From contig NZ_MOBP01000001.1 in assembly GCF_003732665.1 (NCBI RefSeq), positions 539,466 through 603,465 of the forward strand: a stretch of DNA of 64,000 bases, in the 5' to 3' direction. The stretch comes from Pseudomonas frederiksbergensis. Lineage in GTDB: Bacteria; Pseudomonadota; Gammaproteobacteria; Pseudomonadales; Pseudomonadaceae. Each line of letters begins with the position of its first letter. Positions within the stretch are counted from its first letter, which is position 1. Positions 26,012 to 34,259 of the stretch are shown here, one piece after another. The notes under the pieces were generated by a model that saw nothing but the letters and a program-made list of their open reading frames with translations, searched no databases and was not told the DNA's origin. Both the position numbers and the translations under genes were made by a program.

Positions 26012-27075
26012 TGTGGGCTGCCCTCGTCGACTTTGACTTTTTGCCCAGGCTTCAGGCTGTTCACACCGGCACTGACCACCCGCTCGCCGGACTTCACGCC
26101 ATCGGCCAGCACCACCGTTGAATCGGTGCGGCTGATCAGGCTGACGTCCCGTGGGGAAACGGTTTGGTTTTGCGGGTCGATCACCCAGATTCGGGTTTTG
26201 CCATCGACTTCTTGCAACGCACTGACCGGTAATTCGAGGCGCGGTTTGATCGCCGAGCTGAGGGTGACGCTGATCGCCGTGCCGAGACGAAAGCCTGGCG
26301 GCGTATCCGCCAGGGTCAGGCGGGCGCGACGGGTACGGGTCGCGCTTTGGGCCTGGGGTTCGATTTCGCGGATGGTCGCGGTGCTGGTGATGCTCGGGTC
26401 CAGTTGCGCGGCGACTTGGAACACCACGTCCGTTGGCAGTTGATCGACCAGAGTGTCCGGCAGGTCGATCACCGCTTCCTTGATGTCCGGTTGCGCCAGG
26501 GTTACCACTTGTTGGCCGGCGGTGACCGTTTGCCCGGCCTCGGCATTCCACGCGGTGACCACGGCTTTGTGATCGGCCCGCAGTTGCACGTAGTTGAGTT
26601 GGTCCTTGGCTTGATCCACCGCAGCCTTGGCCTGGTCGAGGGAGGCCTGGGTGGTTTTCAGGTCGGTCTGGGCGATGTCCAGTTGCGCCTGGGCACCGAC
26701 CCCGCGATCAAACAGTTCCTGCTGACGTCGGGCGCTGGCCTGGGCGTTGATGAATTGCGCCTGGACCCGCGCCAGGTCGCCTTCGGCGGAGCGCAACTGG
26801 TTCTGCTGATCGGTGGGGTCGAGGGTGGCGAGCAAGGCGCCCTTCTCCACTTCGTTGCCGACATCGACGTTACGACTGGCGATGCGGCCCGGCACGCGAA
26901 AGCCGATATTGCTTTCGTAGCGCGCCTGAATGCTGCCGGCGAAACGGCCGAGGCTTTCCTCGTTCAGCGCTTTGACTTCGATGGACAGCACCGGCCGTAC
27001 CGGCTCCGGCGGTGGCTCTTCTTTCGAGCAGGCGACCAGCAGCAAACCGGTGGTCAACAGCATCAGGCGCTTCAT
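26008..27075 (-). CDS. triB: RND periplasmic adaptor lipoprotein, TriB-like
   Basis: A 355-residue membrane-fusion protein. The lipobox ends at C16 (LLLVACS). A lipoyl half (GFRVPGRIASRNVDVGNEVE), an alpha-hairpin rich in Q/A from about residues 95-165, the second lipoyl half (LRADHKAVVTAWNAEAGQTV) and beta-barrel domains follow. It bridges the pump and an outer-membrane channel. It overlaps both neighbours by 4 bases (ATGA), showing tight translational coupling. Confidence 0.85.
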   Translation of the reverse strand: MKRLMLLTTGLLLVACSKEEPPPEPVRPVLSIEVKALNEESLGRFAGSIQARYESNIGFRVPGRIASRNVDVGNEVEKGALLATLDPTDQQNQLRSAEGDLARVQAQFINAQASARRQQELFDRGVGAQAQLDIAQTDLKTTQASLDQAKAAVDQAKDQLNYVQLRADHKAVVTAWNAEAGQTVTAGQQVVTLAQPDIKEAVIDLPDTLVDQLPTDVVFQVAAQLDPSITSTATIREIEPQAQSATRTRRARLTLADTPPGFRLGTAISVTLSSAIKPRLELPVSALQEVDGKTRIWVIDPQNQTVSPRDVSLISRTDSTVVLADGVKSGERVVSAGVNSLKPGQKVKVDEGSPQ

Positions 27076-28175
27076 TGGTCGGCTCCCGGTGCCAGATCCT
27101 TGTAAGTGTTCTCGGCGATTTCCACTTTCATTCCCGGGTGCAATAACTGGCCACCGGCGATGATGACTTTTTCACCACCCTCCAGGCCGCCGCTGATGAT
27201 GACTTTGCCGGTCAGGTAACGACCGACGGTGACATTGTGCAGTTGCGCCTTGCCCTCGGCGTCCACCAGCCATACGGCCGGGTCGCTGAGGTTTTTGGTC
27301 AGGGCGGACCAGGGCAGTTCGACGGCGGATTTACCCGGGCTCTTGGCCGTTGCGCTGACCACAGAGCCGAGTTGCATACCGTCGGGCAAGCCGTTGAGGG
27401 TGACTTTGACTTGCACGGTGCCGGTTTGCGCGGACACCGCCGGGGTGATTTCCCGAACGGTGCCGGTGGTTTTGATTGCCGGGTTATCGAGCAGGCTGAC
27501 CACCACCGATTTGTCCGAGGGCGGCGCGGCCAGCAGCGACTCGTAGACGTTGAACACGGCGTCGCGCTCACCGTCCCGGGCCAGGCTGAAGATCGGCACG
27601 GTGGCTTGCACGACTTGGCCGACTTCGGCCTGGCGCGCGGTGATGATGCCCGGCGCTTCGGAAATCAGCGAGGTGTAGCTCAGTTGTTCCCGGGCGTTGG
27701 CCAGTTGTGCCTGGGCGGCGGTCAGGGCGCTCTGGCTGCTGCGCAACGCAGCCTGGGCCGCATCGAATTCGCTTTGGCTGGTGTAGCCCTTGGGCAGGAG
27801 TTTTTGCTGGCGCACGAACGCGGCGGCGGTCTGCTTGACCCGGGCCTGTTCGGCGGTGACCTGGGCCTGAGCCGAATCGACGTTGGTCTGCAGGTCTTTC
27901 GGATCGAGCTTGGCCAGCACTTGCTTGGCGGATACCCGGTCACCGACATCAACCATGCGCTGGATGATCTTGCCGCCGACGCGGAACGACAACTCGGTCT
28001 GCACCCTGGCCTGGACGTCGCCGGTGAGGGTCACCGAAGCGGCGTAATCCGCGGGTTTCACCGCTTGCACGAAGACGCGCGGCAGGTCTTTCTCGACCGG
28101 TTTTTTATCGCCACAGCCGGCCAGCGTCGCAAGGAGGCTCAGGCCGATCATTATTTTCAATCCGGGACCCGCCAT
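27072..28175 (-). CDS. triA: RND periplasmic adaptor lipoprotein, TriA-like
   Basis: A 367-residue membrane-fusion protein, first gene of the efflux operon. The lipobox ends at C21 (LATLAGCGD). Lipoyl halves (FRVGGKIIQRMVDVGDRVSA; LISEAPGIITARQAEVGQVV) flank a coiled alpha-hairpin (residues about 100-170, with TAEQARVKQTAAAF). It is clearly different in sequence from the second adaptor, as TriA is from TriB. A REPIN lies about 90 bp upstream. No regulator is adjacent. Confidence 0.84.
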   Translation of the reverse strand: MAGPGLKIMIGLSLLATLAGCGDKKPVEKDLPRVFVQAVKPADYAASVTLTGDVQARVQTELSFRVGGKIIQRMVDVGDRVSAKQVLAKLDPKDLQTNVDSAQAQVTAEQARVKQTAAAFVRQQKLLPKGYTSQSEFDAAQAALRSSQSALTAAQAQLANAREQLSYTSLISEAPGIITARQAEVGQVVQATVPIFSLARDGERDAVFNVYESLLAAPPSDKSVVVSLLDNPAIKTTGTVREITPAVSAQTGTVQVKVTLNGLPDGMQLGSVVSATAKSPGKSAVELPWSALTKNLSDPAVWLVDAEGKAQLHNVTVGRYLTGKVIISGGLEGGEKVIIAGGQLLHPGMKVEIAENTYKDLAPGADQ

Positions 28176-28265
28176 GCAGACTCCTTTGCGTTGTACGAAC
28201 GTGCCAGTGACGATACGACTGTGAGCTTAGAACAGGGTTCCACGCCTGCATGGGTTTGCTGCAAA

Positions 28266-28362
28266 CCCTGTGGGAGCGGGCTTGCTCGCGAAGAGGCCGC
28301 GTCAGTCGATAGAGATGTTGACTGACAGACCGCTTTCGCGAGCAAGCCCGCTCCCACAGGGG
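28266..28362. repeat. REPIN
   Basis: CCCTGTGGGAGCGGGCTTGC arm and inverse GCAAGCCCGCTCCCACAGGG, with the middle containing the GTCAGTCGA...TGACTGAC inner palindrome seen in several REPINs of this window. Lies between the divergent triA and AAA ATPase genes. Confidence 0.87.
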
Positions 28363-28418
28363 ATCTCCATGGGGCCGACAATAAGGCAAACTGGCCGCCT
28401 ATGCAGCAGGAAGCTCTT

Positions 28419-29579
28419 ATGCTCAAAACCCTCGCGGTGGCCAATTACCGCTCGATCAATAAATTGGTAATCCCGCTGGGTCGGTTGAACCTGATTACCG
28501 GCCCCAATGGCAGCGGCAAGTCCAACCTCTACCGCGCCTTGCGCCTGTTGGCGGAAACCGCTCAGGGCGGGGTGGTCAATGCCCTGGCCCGTGAGGGCGG
28601 ACTGGATTCGACGTTCTGGGCCGGGCCGGAAACCATCAGCCGACGCATGCGCAACGGTGAAGTGCCAATCGAGGCCACCGTGCGCCAGGGCGTCAAACGC
28701 CTGCGCTTGGGGTTTGTTGGTGAAGACTTCAGCTATTCGATTGCCCTTGGGCTGCCGGAAAAGACCCTGTCTTACTTTTCCCTCGACCCGGAAATCAAAA
28801 AGGAATGCATCTGGTCCGGCCCCGTCTACCGCCCCGCCAGCCTGCTGGTGGACCGCGAAGGCCCGATGATTCGCGCCCGTGAGGGGCGCAGTTGGGATGT
28901 GCTGGCGCAACACACGCCGAATTTCGACAGCCTGTTCGATCAGGTCGGCAGTTTTCGCACCTCCCCGGAAGTCATGCACTTGCGCGAATTCATCCGCCGC
29001 TGGCGCTTCTACGATCACTTTCGCAGCGACGCCGACGCACCGGTACGCCAACCGCAACTCGGTACACGCACGCCGGTGCTGCACCACGACGGTCGTGACC
29101 TGGCGGCGGCGTTGCAGACCATCCGCGAAATCGGCGATCCCGAGGCGTTGCAAGCAGCCATCAGCGATGCGTTTCCCGGCGCACGCTTGAACATCGCGCC
29201 GTTGCAGGGTGGACGGTTTGCGATTGAGTTTTATCAGGAAGGGTTGTTGCGGCCGTTGTCGGCGGCGGAATTGTCGGATGGCACGTTGCGTTATCTGCTG
29301 CTGGTCGCCGCACTGCTGACGCCCCGGCCGCCATCGCTGATGGTGCTGAACGAGCCGGAAACCAGCCTGCACCCGGACCTGTTGCCGGCGTTGGCGCGGC
29401 TGATCATCCGTGCGTCCGAACAGTGCCAGGTGTGGGTGGTGTCCCATGCCCGACGGTTGATCTCGGCGTTGCAGCAAGACCCGGAGTGCAATTGCATTGT
29501 GCTGGAGAAGACCCTGGGCCAGACCGGGATCGTCGGGCAACGGATGCTGGATGAGCCGGCGTGGAATTGGCCGGATTGA
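28419..29579 (+). CDS. AAA/SMC-type ATPase (RecF/OLD-like core)
   Basis: A 386-residue ATPase of the SMC-like AAA_21 group. Walker A is GPNGSGKS at residues 28-35, an ABC-like signature LSDGTLRYL lies near residue 290, Walker B is SLMVLNEPETSLHP near 310, and VWVVSHARRL is the switch region. There is no TOPRIM nuclease domain and no partner gene, so the role (repair, defence or other) is open. I chose ATG 28419, with CAGGAAG 5 bases upstream, over ATG 28401. The gene stands between REP elements with no co-directional neighbour. Confidence 0.8.
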   Translation: MLKTLAVANYRSINKLVIPLGRLNLITGPNGSGKSNLYRALRLLAETAQGGVVNALAREGGLDSTFWAGPETISRRMRNGEVPIEATVRQGVKRLRLGFVGEDFSYSIALGLPEKTLSYFSLDPEIKKECIWSGPVYRPASLLVDREGPMIRAREGRSWDVLAQHTPNFDSLFDQVGSFRTSPEVMHLREFIRRWRFYDHFRSDADAPVRQPQLGTRTPVLHHDGRDLAAALQTIREIGDPEALQAAISDAFPGARLNIAPLQGGRFAIEFYQEGLLRPLSAAELSDGTLRYLLLVAALLTPRPPSLMVLNEPETSLHPDLLPALARLIIRASEQCQVWVVSHARRLISALQQDPECNCIVLEKTLGQTGIVGQRMLDEPAWNWPD

Positions 29580-29599
29580 GCGGCGTCAGATAGACCGCT

Positions 29600-29664
29600 T
29601 TCGCGAGCAAGCCCGCTCCCACAGGGGATCACCTAACTCCTGTGGGAGCGGGCTTGCTCGCGAA
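29600..29664. repeat. REP pair
   Basis: TTCGCGAGCAAGCCCGCTCC and inverse, in the gap between the convergent ATPase and binding-protein genes. Confidence 0.85.
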
Positions 29665-29697
29665 GGCGCTCGAAAGATCACCGCATCGGTCAGAGCA

Positions 29698-30579
29698 TCA
29701 ACCCTGCCACTTCCCGCCCTCGACAATCACGCTCTCAGGCTTGGTGTCATCGCTCAGTTCTTTACGCACGTACTGGTCGTACAGCTTGAGCAGATACTTC
29801 TCTTCACCCAACTTCGCCAACTCGGTATTCACCCAGTCGCGCAGTTCGATGTTGCCCTTCTTCACCGCTGGCGCAATCGGTGCTTCGGCGCCCAAAGTCT
29901 GGGCCAGCACGCGGTAGCCAGGGTTTTGCTTGGCCCAGCTGAACAGCACCAGGTTGTCCTGGGCGTAAGCATCGCCACGACCATTGGCCAGGGCTTGCAG
30001 GGACTCGGAGTTTTTCTCGAACTTCAGCAGTTTCCAGTCCGGATGATTCTTGGTCAGCCAGATATCAGCGGTGGTGCCAGTGGTGACGATGGTGGTGCGG
30101 GTTGCCAGGTCATCGAGGTTTTTCACCGAGCTGCCTTGTGGCACCAGGGCCTGCACCGCAACCTTGAGGTTCGGGTTGGTGAATTCCACCGCTTCCTTGC
30201 GCTCCGGGGTGACGGTCATGTTGGCCAGGATCAGGTCAACCTTGTCGCTTTGCAGGAATGGAATCCGGCTGGCCGGCTCCACCGCGACGAATTCGACTTT
30301 GTTTTCATCGCCCAACAAATCCTTGGCAAATTGACGGCCGATGTCGGTATCAAAACCCACATAGCGCCCGGCCTCATCGACAAAACCGAACGGCGGCTTG
30401 TCGGTGAAGACGCCGACAATCAACTTGTCCCGGGCCTTGATTTTGTCCAGGTAGCTGCCCGGCGCGGCGCTTTCGCTGGCGACTTTTGGCTTGGGCGCTT
30501 CTTCGGATTTGTTGCAACCGGCCAGCAGTGCGAGGCCGAGCAGCGGCAGTAAAAAGAGTGAAGACTTGGCAGTTTTCAT
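29698..30579 (-). CDS. Amino-acid-type ABC substrate-binding lipoprotein
   Basis: A 293-residue solute-binding protein (family 3) with a lipobox ending at C22 (LALLAGCNK). The binding domain has LIVGVFTDKPPFGFVDEAGR, DLILANMTVTPERKEAVEFT and TTGTTADIWLTKNHPDWKLL. Last gene of a four-gene operon transcribed from 32660, overlapping the ATPase by 4 bases. The family takes polar amino acids or cystine; proximity to sulfur genes hints at a sulfur amino acid, without direct proof. Confidence 0.87.
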   Translation of the reverse strand: MKTAKSSLFLLPLLGLALLAGCNKSEEAPKPKVASESAAPGSYLDKIKARDKLIVGVFTDKPPFGFVDEAGRYVGFDTDIGRQFAKDLLGDENKVEFVAVEPASRIPFLQSDKVDLILANMTVTPERKEAVEFTNPNLKVAVQALVPQGSSVKNLDDLATRTTIVTTGTTADIWLTKNHPDWKLLKFEKNSESLQALANGRGDAYAQDNLVLFSWAKQNPGYRVLAQTLGAEAPIAPAVKKGNIELRDWVNTELAKLGEEKYLLKLYDQYVRKELSDDTKPESVIVEGGKWQG

Positions 30580-31358
30580 AGCAGTTCCAGTTCCTTTGTT
30601 TGAGTCTTTTTGGGCAGGGCTTCGACGTAGGAGAATTTCTCCAGGAACTGCTGCGCTCGTGCGGTTTGCGGGTTCGTAAAGAAAAGCTCGGGAGGGTTTT
30701 GTTCGAGGATGCGCCCGGCGTCCATGAACACGATGCGGTCAGCCACGGCGCGGGCGAAGGCCATTTCGTGGGTGACGATCAACAGGGTCATGCCTTCACG
30801 GGCCAGGCCCTGAATCACTTCCAGCACTTCCTTGACCATTTCCGGGTCGAGGGCGGCGGTGACTTCATCGAACAGCATCACTTTAGGGTTCATGCACAGC
30901 GAGCGGACGATGGCGATGCGTTGCTGCTGGCCGCCGGAGAGCTGGCGCGGGAAGGCGTCGCGCTTGTCCAGCAGACCGACGCGTTCGAGCAGCGCTTCGG
31001 CCTGGGCGCGGGCGTCGCGGCGATCACGCTTTTGCACTTTGACCGGACCGAGCAGCAAGTTATCGAGCACGTTCATGTGCGGAAACAAGTGGTAACTCTG
31101 GAACACCATGCCGATCTGCTGGCGCACGTCGCGCCAGTCGGTGCCCTTGTCCAGCAACTCGCGACCGTTGAAGGTCAGGCTGCCGCTGTGGGCCACTTCC
31201 AGGCCGTTGAGGCAGCGCAGCAAGGTGCTTTTGCCGCAGCCGCTGGGGCCGAGGATGACGATGACTTCACCCGATTTCACACTCAGGTCGATCTCGTTGA
31301 GCACTTGTTGCTCGCCGAAAAACTTGTTGAAACCCTTGAACTCGATCAATGCGCTCAT
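30576..31358 (-). CDS. Amino-acid-type ABC ATP-binding protein
   Basis: A 260-residue ATPase: Walker A GPSGCGKS (about 33-40), Q-loop MVFQSYHLFPHM, signature LSGGQQQR, Walker B VMLFDEVTAALDPE (V in place of the usual P-T), switch VTHEMAFARAVADR. It overlaps both neighbouring genes by 4 bases. Confidence 0.88.
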   Translation of the reverse strand: MSALIEFKGFNKFFGEQQVLNEIDLSVKSGEVIVILGPSGCGKSTLLRCLNGLEVAHSGSLTFNGRELLDKGTDWRDVRQQIGMVFQSYHLFPHMNVLDNLLLGPVKVQKRDRRDARAQAEALLERVGLLDKRDAFPRQLSGGQQQRIAIVRSLCMNPKVMLFDEVTAALDPEMVKEVLEVIQGLAREGMTLLIVTHEMAFARAVADRIVFMDAGRILEQNPPELFFTNPQTARAQQFLEKFSYVEALPKKTQTKELELL

Positions 31359-32014
31359 GCTTGCGTCCAGCGCCGCTCCAGCACGCGCGAGGCGGCCGAG
31401 AGCGGGTAGCAGATGAAAAAGAAAAACAGGAACAGTGCGCCGTAAATCAGCACTGATTCGTAGGTGCGTTCGATGATCTGCTGGCCGACCTTGATCACGT
31501 CCACCACGCCGATCAGCACCGCCAGGGAACTGGTCTTGATGATTCGTGTGTAGACGTTGATGGTCGGCGGCGTCATGCGTTTCAACGCCTGGGGCAGCAG
31601 CACGTAGCCATAGAGTTGCGGGCCATCCAGACCAATCGACAGCCCCGCCTCACGCTGGCCGCGAGGCAATGAAAGCAACGCGCCACGCACCACTTCGCCC
31701 ACCTCGCTGGCGCCCCACAGCGACAGCACCAGCACCGCGCACCAGAAGCTCGGAATGCTCAGGCCAAAGAAAATCGGCAGGCCGAAAAACAGTAGGTACA
31801 ACCAGACCAGCACCGGAATCGCCCGGAACAGTTCCAGGTAAACCCGCAGGACCGCGTTCAGCCATTTCGAATTCAGCGTGCGCAACACGCCGTAGAGCAC
31901 GCCGCCGACGGTGCTGATGGCGATGCTCAGGAAGGAAATCGACAGGGTTTGCGCAGCGCCCTTGCCCAATTGCGGCAACGACACCCACAACAACTCAAGA
32001 CCCGAACTGGCCAT
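31355..32014 (-). CDS. Amino-acid-type ABC permease (subunit 2)
   Basis: A 219-residue HisMQ-type permease: LELFRAIPVLVWLYLLFFGL, EAA-loop region REAGLSIGLDGPQLYGYVLL, then PQALKRMTPPTINVYTRIIK. It overlaps the other permease gene by 20 bases. The paired permeases form the heterodimeric channel of this importer. Confidence 0.87.
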   Translation of the reverse strand: MASSGLELLWVSLPQLGKGAAQTLSISFLSIAISTVGGVLYGVLRTLNSKWLNAVLRVYLELFRAIPVLVWLYLLFFGLPIFFGLSIPSFWCAVLVLSLWGASEVGEVVRGALLSLPRGQREAGLSIGLDGPQLYGYVLLPQALKRMTPPTINVYTRIIKTSSLAVLIGVVDVIKVGQQIIERTYESVLIYGALFLFFFFICYPLSAASRVLERRWTQA

Positions 32015-32660
32015 GCTGGAGCCTCCTTTCCAGACGGCCGAGCAACAGCGACAGCGGCAAGAACAGCAGCACGCAAATCAGCGTCAGCACGGCGAGCATT
32101 TCGTAGGTTTTGTAGTAGAGCGCGATGTAGCTCTTGGTGGTGTAGAGAATCTCCGGCACCGCCACCGCCGAGACCACGGTGGTTTCCTTGAGCAGGAAAA
32201 TGAAATTGGCGAACAGCGACGGCAGGCTGAGGATCCCGGCTTGGGGCAGGATCACGTAGCGCAGCAATTGGCCGTGGGACAAGCCGATGGAGCGGCCCGA
32301 TTCCAGTTGCGCTTGTGGCACCGCATCCACCCCCGCCCGCAGCACTTCCGTGAGGTAGGCGCCGCCGAGGAAGGTCATGGTGATGATCGCCGCCGCAAAC
32401 CCGGAAACGCTGATGCCCAGCGCCGGCAGGGCAAAGTAGACGAAGAACAGTTGGATCAGCAGCGGGGTGTTGCGCGCCAGTTCCACATACAACCCGACCA
32501 GGCGCTGCAGGTAAGGCGTGCGGAACACTAGGATCGTCGCGTTGATCAGCGCCACCAGCAGCGAGGTGCCGATGGCTATGAAACCAACCTGCAGCGTCAC
32601 GCCCACGGCTTTGAGAAACGCCGGCAGGGTGCTGAGGATAAAAGCGTAATCGAAGGTCAT
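31995..32660 (-). CDS. Amino-acid-type ABC permease (subunit 1), first gene of operon
   Basis: A 221-residue permease: VELARNTPLLIQLFFVYFAL, LESGRSIGLSHGQLLRYVIL, and the following PQAGILSLPSLFANFIFLLK. Start at 32660 (MTFDYAFIL) has AGGATG just upstream; an in-frame extension to 32723 is not needed. The AT-rich 80 bp upstream (32735-32800) probably hold the promoter. Confidence 0.87.
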   Translation of the reverse strand: MTFDYAFILSTLPAFLKAVGVTLQVGFIAIGTSLLVALINATILVFRTPYLQRLVGLYVELARNTPLLIQLFFVYFALPALGISVSGFAAAIITMTFLGGAYLTEVLRAGVDAVPQAQLESGRSIGLSHGQLLRYVILPQAGILSLPSLFANFIFLLKETTVVSAVAVPEILYTTKSYIALYYKTYEMLAVLTLICVLLFLPLSLLLGRLERRLQHGQFGS

Positions 32661-32940
32661 TGAACATCCTGGACGTCGCTCGGTAAGCGACGGTGGTGCA
32701 GTCCATGGGCGGTGGATAACCACCCGGCAGGCACCGACTTTAAAGGTATAAAAAGAAGAATTTAAATACCGTTAAAGCATATTGATATCACGCAAAAAAC
32801 TATCCCGTGGATTTGCGGCGGCAACGGAAGACGACTATTTTCCTTGGCGCTGTAGGAAGGATCTTTTTTTCCGGAAAACCCTCCAAGGACCCGCAGCTTT
32901 TGGCCACACTCCCGGCCAAACCATCACAAGGAAGAGAAAA
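32661..32940. promoter_or_regulatory. Divergent AT-rich promoter region
   Basis: About 280 bp between the ABC operon and the small ORF at 32941. The segment 32740-32790 is markedly AT-rich against a GC-rich background; GGTAT (32746-32750) and ATACC (32767-32771) make a short inverted repeat with a 16-base spacer. CysB-type control is conceivable, but no consensus was tested. Confidence 0.4.
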
Positions 32941-33036
32941 GTGGCTGACGTAAAAGCACCGCAGCGGCTGGACCCGCAGGACATCGTGAAATTGCTGGTG
33001 GCGTTGCGCAGGGCGTTGAAGGCGCAGGCGGCCTAA
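32941..33036 (+). CDS. 31-residue small ORF, function unknown
   Basis: A GTG at 32941 is preceded by AAGGAAGAG at a good distance (32928-32936). The product begins MADVKAPQRLDPQDIVKLLV and ends ALRRALKAQAA, a basic amphipathic helix. It is divergent from the ABC operon; nothing follows but a REPIN. The PxxI...ALRxAxK pattern loosely recalls the sfnB leader peptide. It could be a leader remnant or a free small protein. Confidence 0.5.
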   Translation: MADVKAPQRLDPQDIVKLLVALRRALKAQAA

Positions 33037-33056
33037 ATCCCCCGGTCCACCCAAAT

Positions 33057-33150
33057 CCCTGTGGGAGCGGGCTTGCTCGCGAATGCGGTGTGTCAGTCGA
33101 CATTGATGTTGCTGACACACAGCATTCGCGAGCAAGCCCGCTCCCACAGG
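33057..33150. repeat. REPIN
   Basis: CCCTGTGGGAGCGGGCTTGC arm and inverse, with an inner TGTCAGTCGA...TGACACA palindrome. It directly follows the small ORF. Confidence 0.86.
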
Positions 33151-33204
33151 AGGGTCGGCGGTGTGAGTACCCCCCCTTCTACAGGGGTTTCGTGCAGGCA
33201 CGCA

Positions 33205-33239
33205 AAAACGCCGACGCTAGTGTTAGCCGTCGGCGTTGA
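33205..33239 (-). terminator. Rho-independent terminator of the metQ-like gene
   Basis: Read on the minus strand: AACGCCGACGGCTAACACTA, then GCGTCGGCGTTTTTGCG. The stem AACGCCGAC/GTCGGCGTT is followed by a T-run. It begins about 30 bases after the stop of the gene at 33270. Confidence 0.75.
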
Positions 33240-33269
33240 AACCTTGAAGGGGTTTAAAGCTGCGTCAAA

Positions 33270-34067
33270 TCAGAACGCCGGCAGTACCGCGCCGCTGTAC
33301 TTCTTCTCGATGAACGCTTTGACTTCCGGGCTGGTCAGGGCTTTGGCCAGTTTCTGGATGGCGTCGCTGTTCTGGTTGTCCTTGCGGGCGACCAGGAAGT
33401 TCACGTAAGGCGAATCTGCACCTTCGATGATCAGCGCGTCTTTGGTCGGGTTCAGCTTGGCTTCCAGCGCGTAGTTGGTGTTGATCATGTCCAGGTCAAC
33501 CTGGTCCAGTACACGCGGCAGCAGGGCCGATTCCAGTTCCTTGAACTTGAAGTTGTGCGGGTTCTTGGCGATGTCTTTCGGCGTAGAGACCGCGTTTTTC
33601 GGGTCTTTCAACTCGATCAGGCCAGCCTTCTGCAGCAGGATCAGGGCACGGCCGCTGTTGCTGCCTTCGTTCGGGATGGCGATGGTCGCGCCGTCTGGCA
33701 GTTCGGCCAGGGATTTGTATTTCTTCGAGTAGCCGCCAAACGGTTCAACGTGTACGCCGATCACGGTGACCAGATACTTATCCTTGTCGGCTTTGTATTT
33801 GCCTTCGTTGAAGCTGTTCAGGTACGGCAGGGTCTGGAAGTAGTTGGCATCCAGGCGCTTCTCGCCAACCTGCACGTTCGGCTGAACGTAGTCGGTGAAA
33901 ACCTTGATTTCCAGATCCACGCCTTCTTTGGCGAGGGTTGGCTTGATCAGTTCCAGAATCTCGGCGTGTGGAATCGGGGTCGCCGCAACCACCAGTTTCT
34001 CGCCGGCCTGGGCCAGGCTTGCAGTCAGGGCAGCCGCCAGTGCGGTGAACAACAGAACCTTTTTCAT
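33270..34067 (-). CDS. metQ: MetQ-family substrate-binding protein (stand-alone)
   Basis: A 265-residue periplasmic protein with a type I signal peptide (ALTASLAQA|GEK). MetQ motifs: ATPIPHAEILELIKPTLAKE, FTDYVQPNVQVGEKRLDANY, IAIPNEGSNSGRALILLQKA, DMINTNYALEAKLNPTKDAL. It binds methionine or a related sulfur compound. No metN or metI lies next to it, so it may lend its ligand to a MetNI system elsewhere, perhaps the one at 17-18.8 kb. A terminator follows. An AT-rich promoter zone (34160-34215) lies upstream. Confidence 0.87.
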   Translation of the reverse strand: MKKVLLFTALAAALTASLAQAGEKLVVAATPIPHAEILELIKPTLAKEGVDLEIKVFTDYVQPNVQVGEKRLDANYFQTLPYLNSFNEGKYKADKDKYLVTVIGVHVEPFGGYSKKYKSLAELPDGATIAIPNEGSNSGRALILLQKAGLIELKDPKNAVSTPKDIAKNPHNFKFKELESALLPRVLDQVDLDMINTNYALEAKLNPTKDALIIEGADSPYVNFLVARKDNQNSDAIQKLAKALTSPEVKAFIEKKYSGAVLPAF

Positions 34068-34259
34068 GCAGTGTCCTTATCGAAAATCACGGTCGCCAGT
34101 GGCGACGGCTAATTAGTACGTGTGCCAGTGAAGTGCTATCGCTGGCGTGAAGCGGACAATACCGGGATTTTTTATTCCCGAACAATATCTTTTATTCACT
34201 TTGATATTCCATTTTGTTCATACAGCTCTGGCCCGCACATTAGCCAGCTCCCACAGGGG

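Noticed and set aside
26012..26551. N-terminal extension of the RND pump into the adaptor gene
   Set aside because: It would overlap the adaptor by over 500 bases; ATG 26011 gives the normal RND start and a 4-base overlap.
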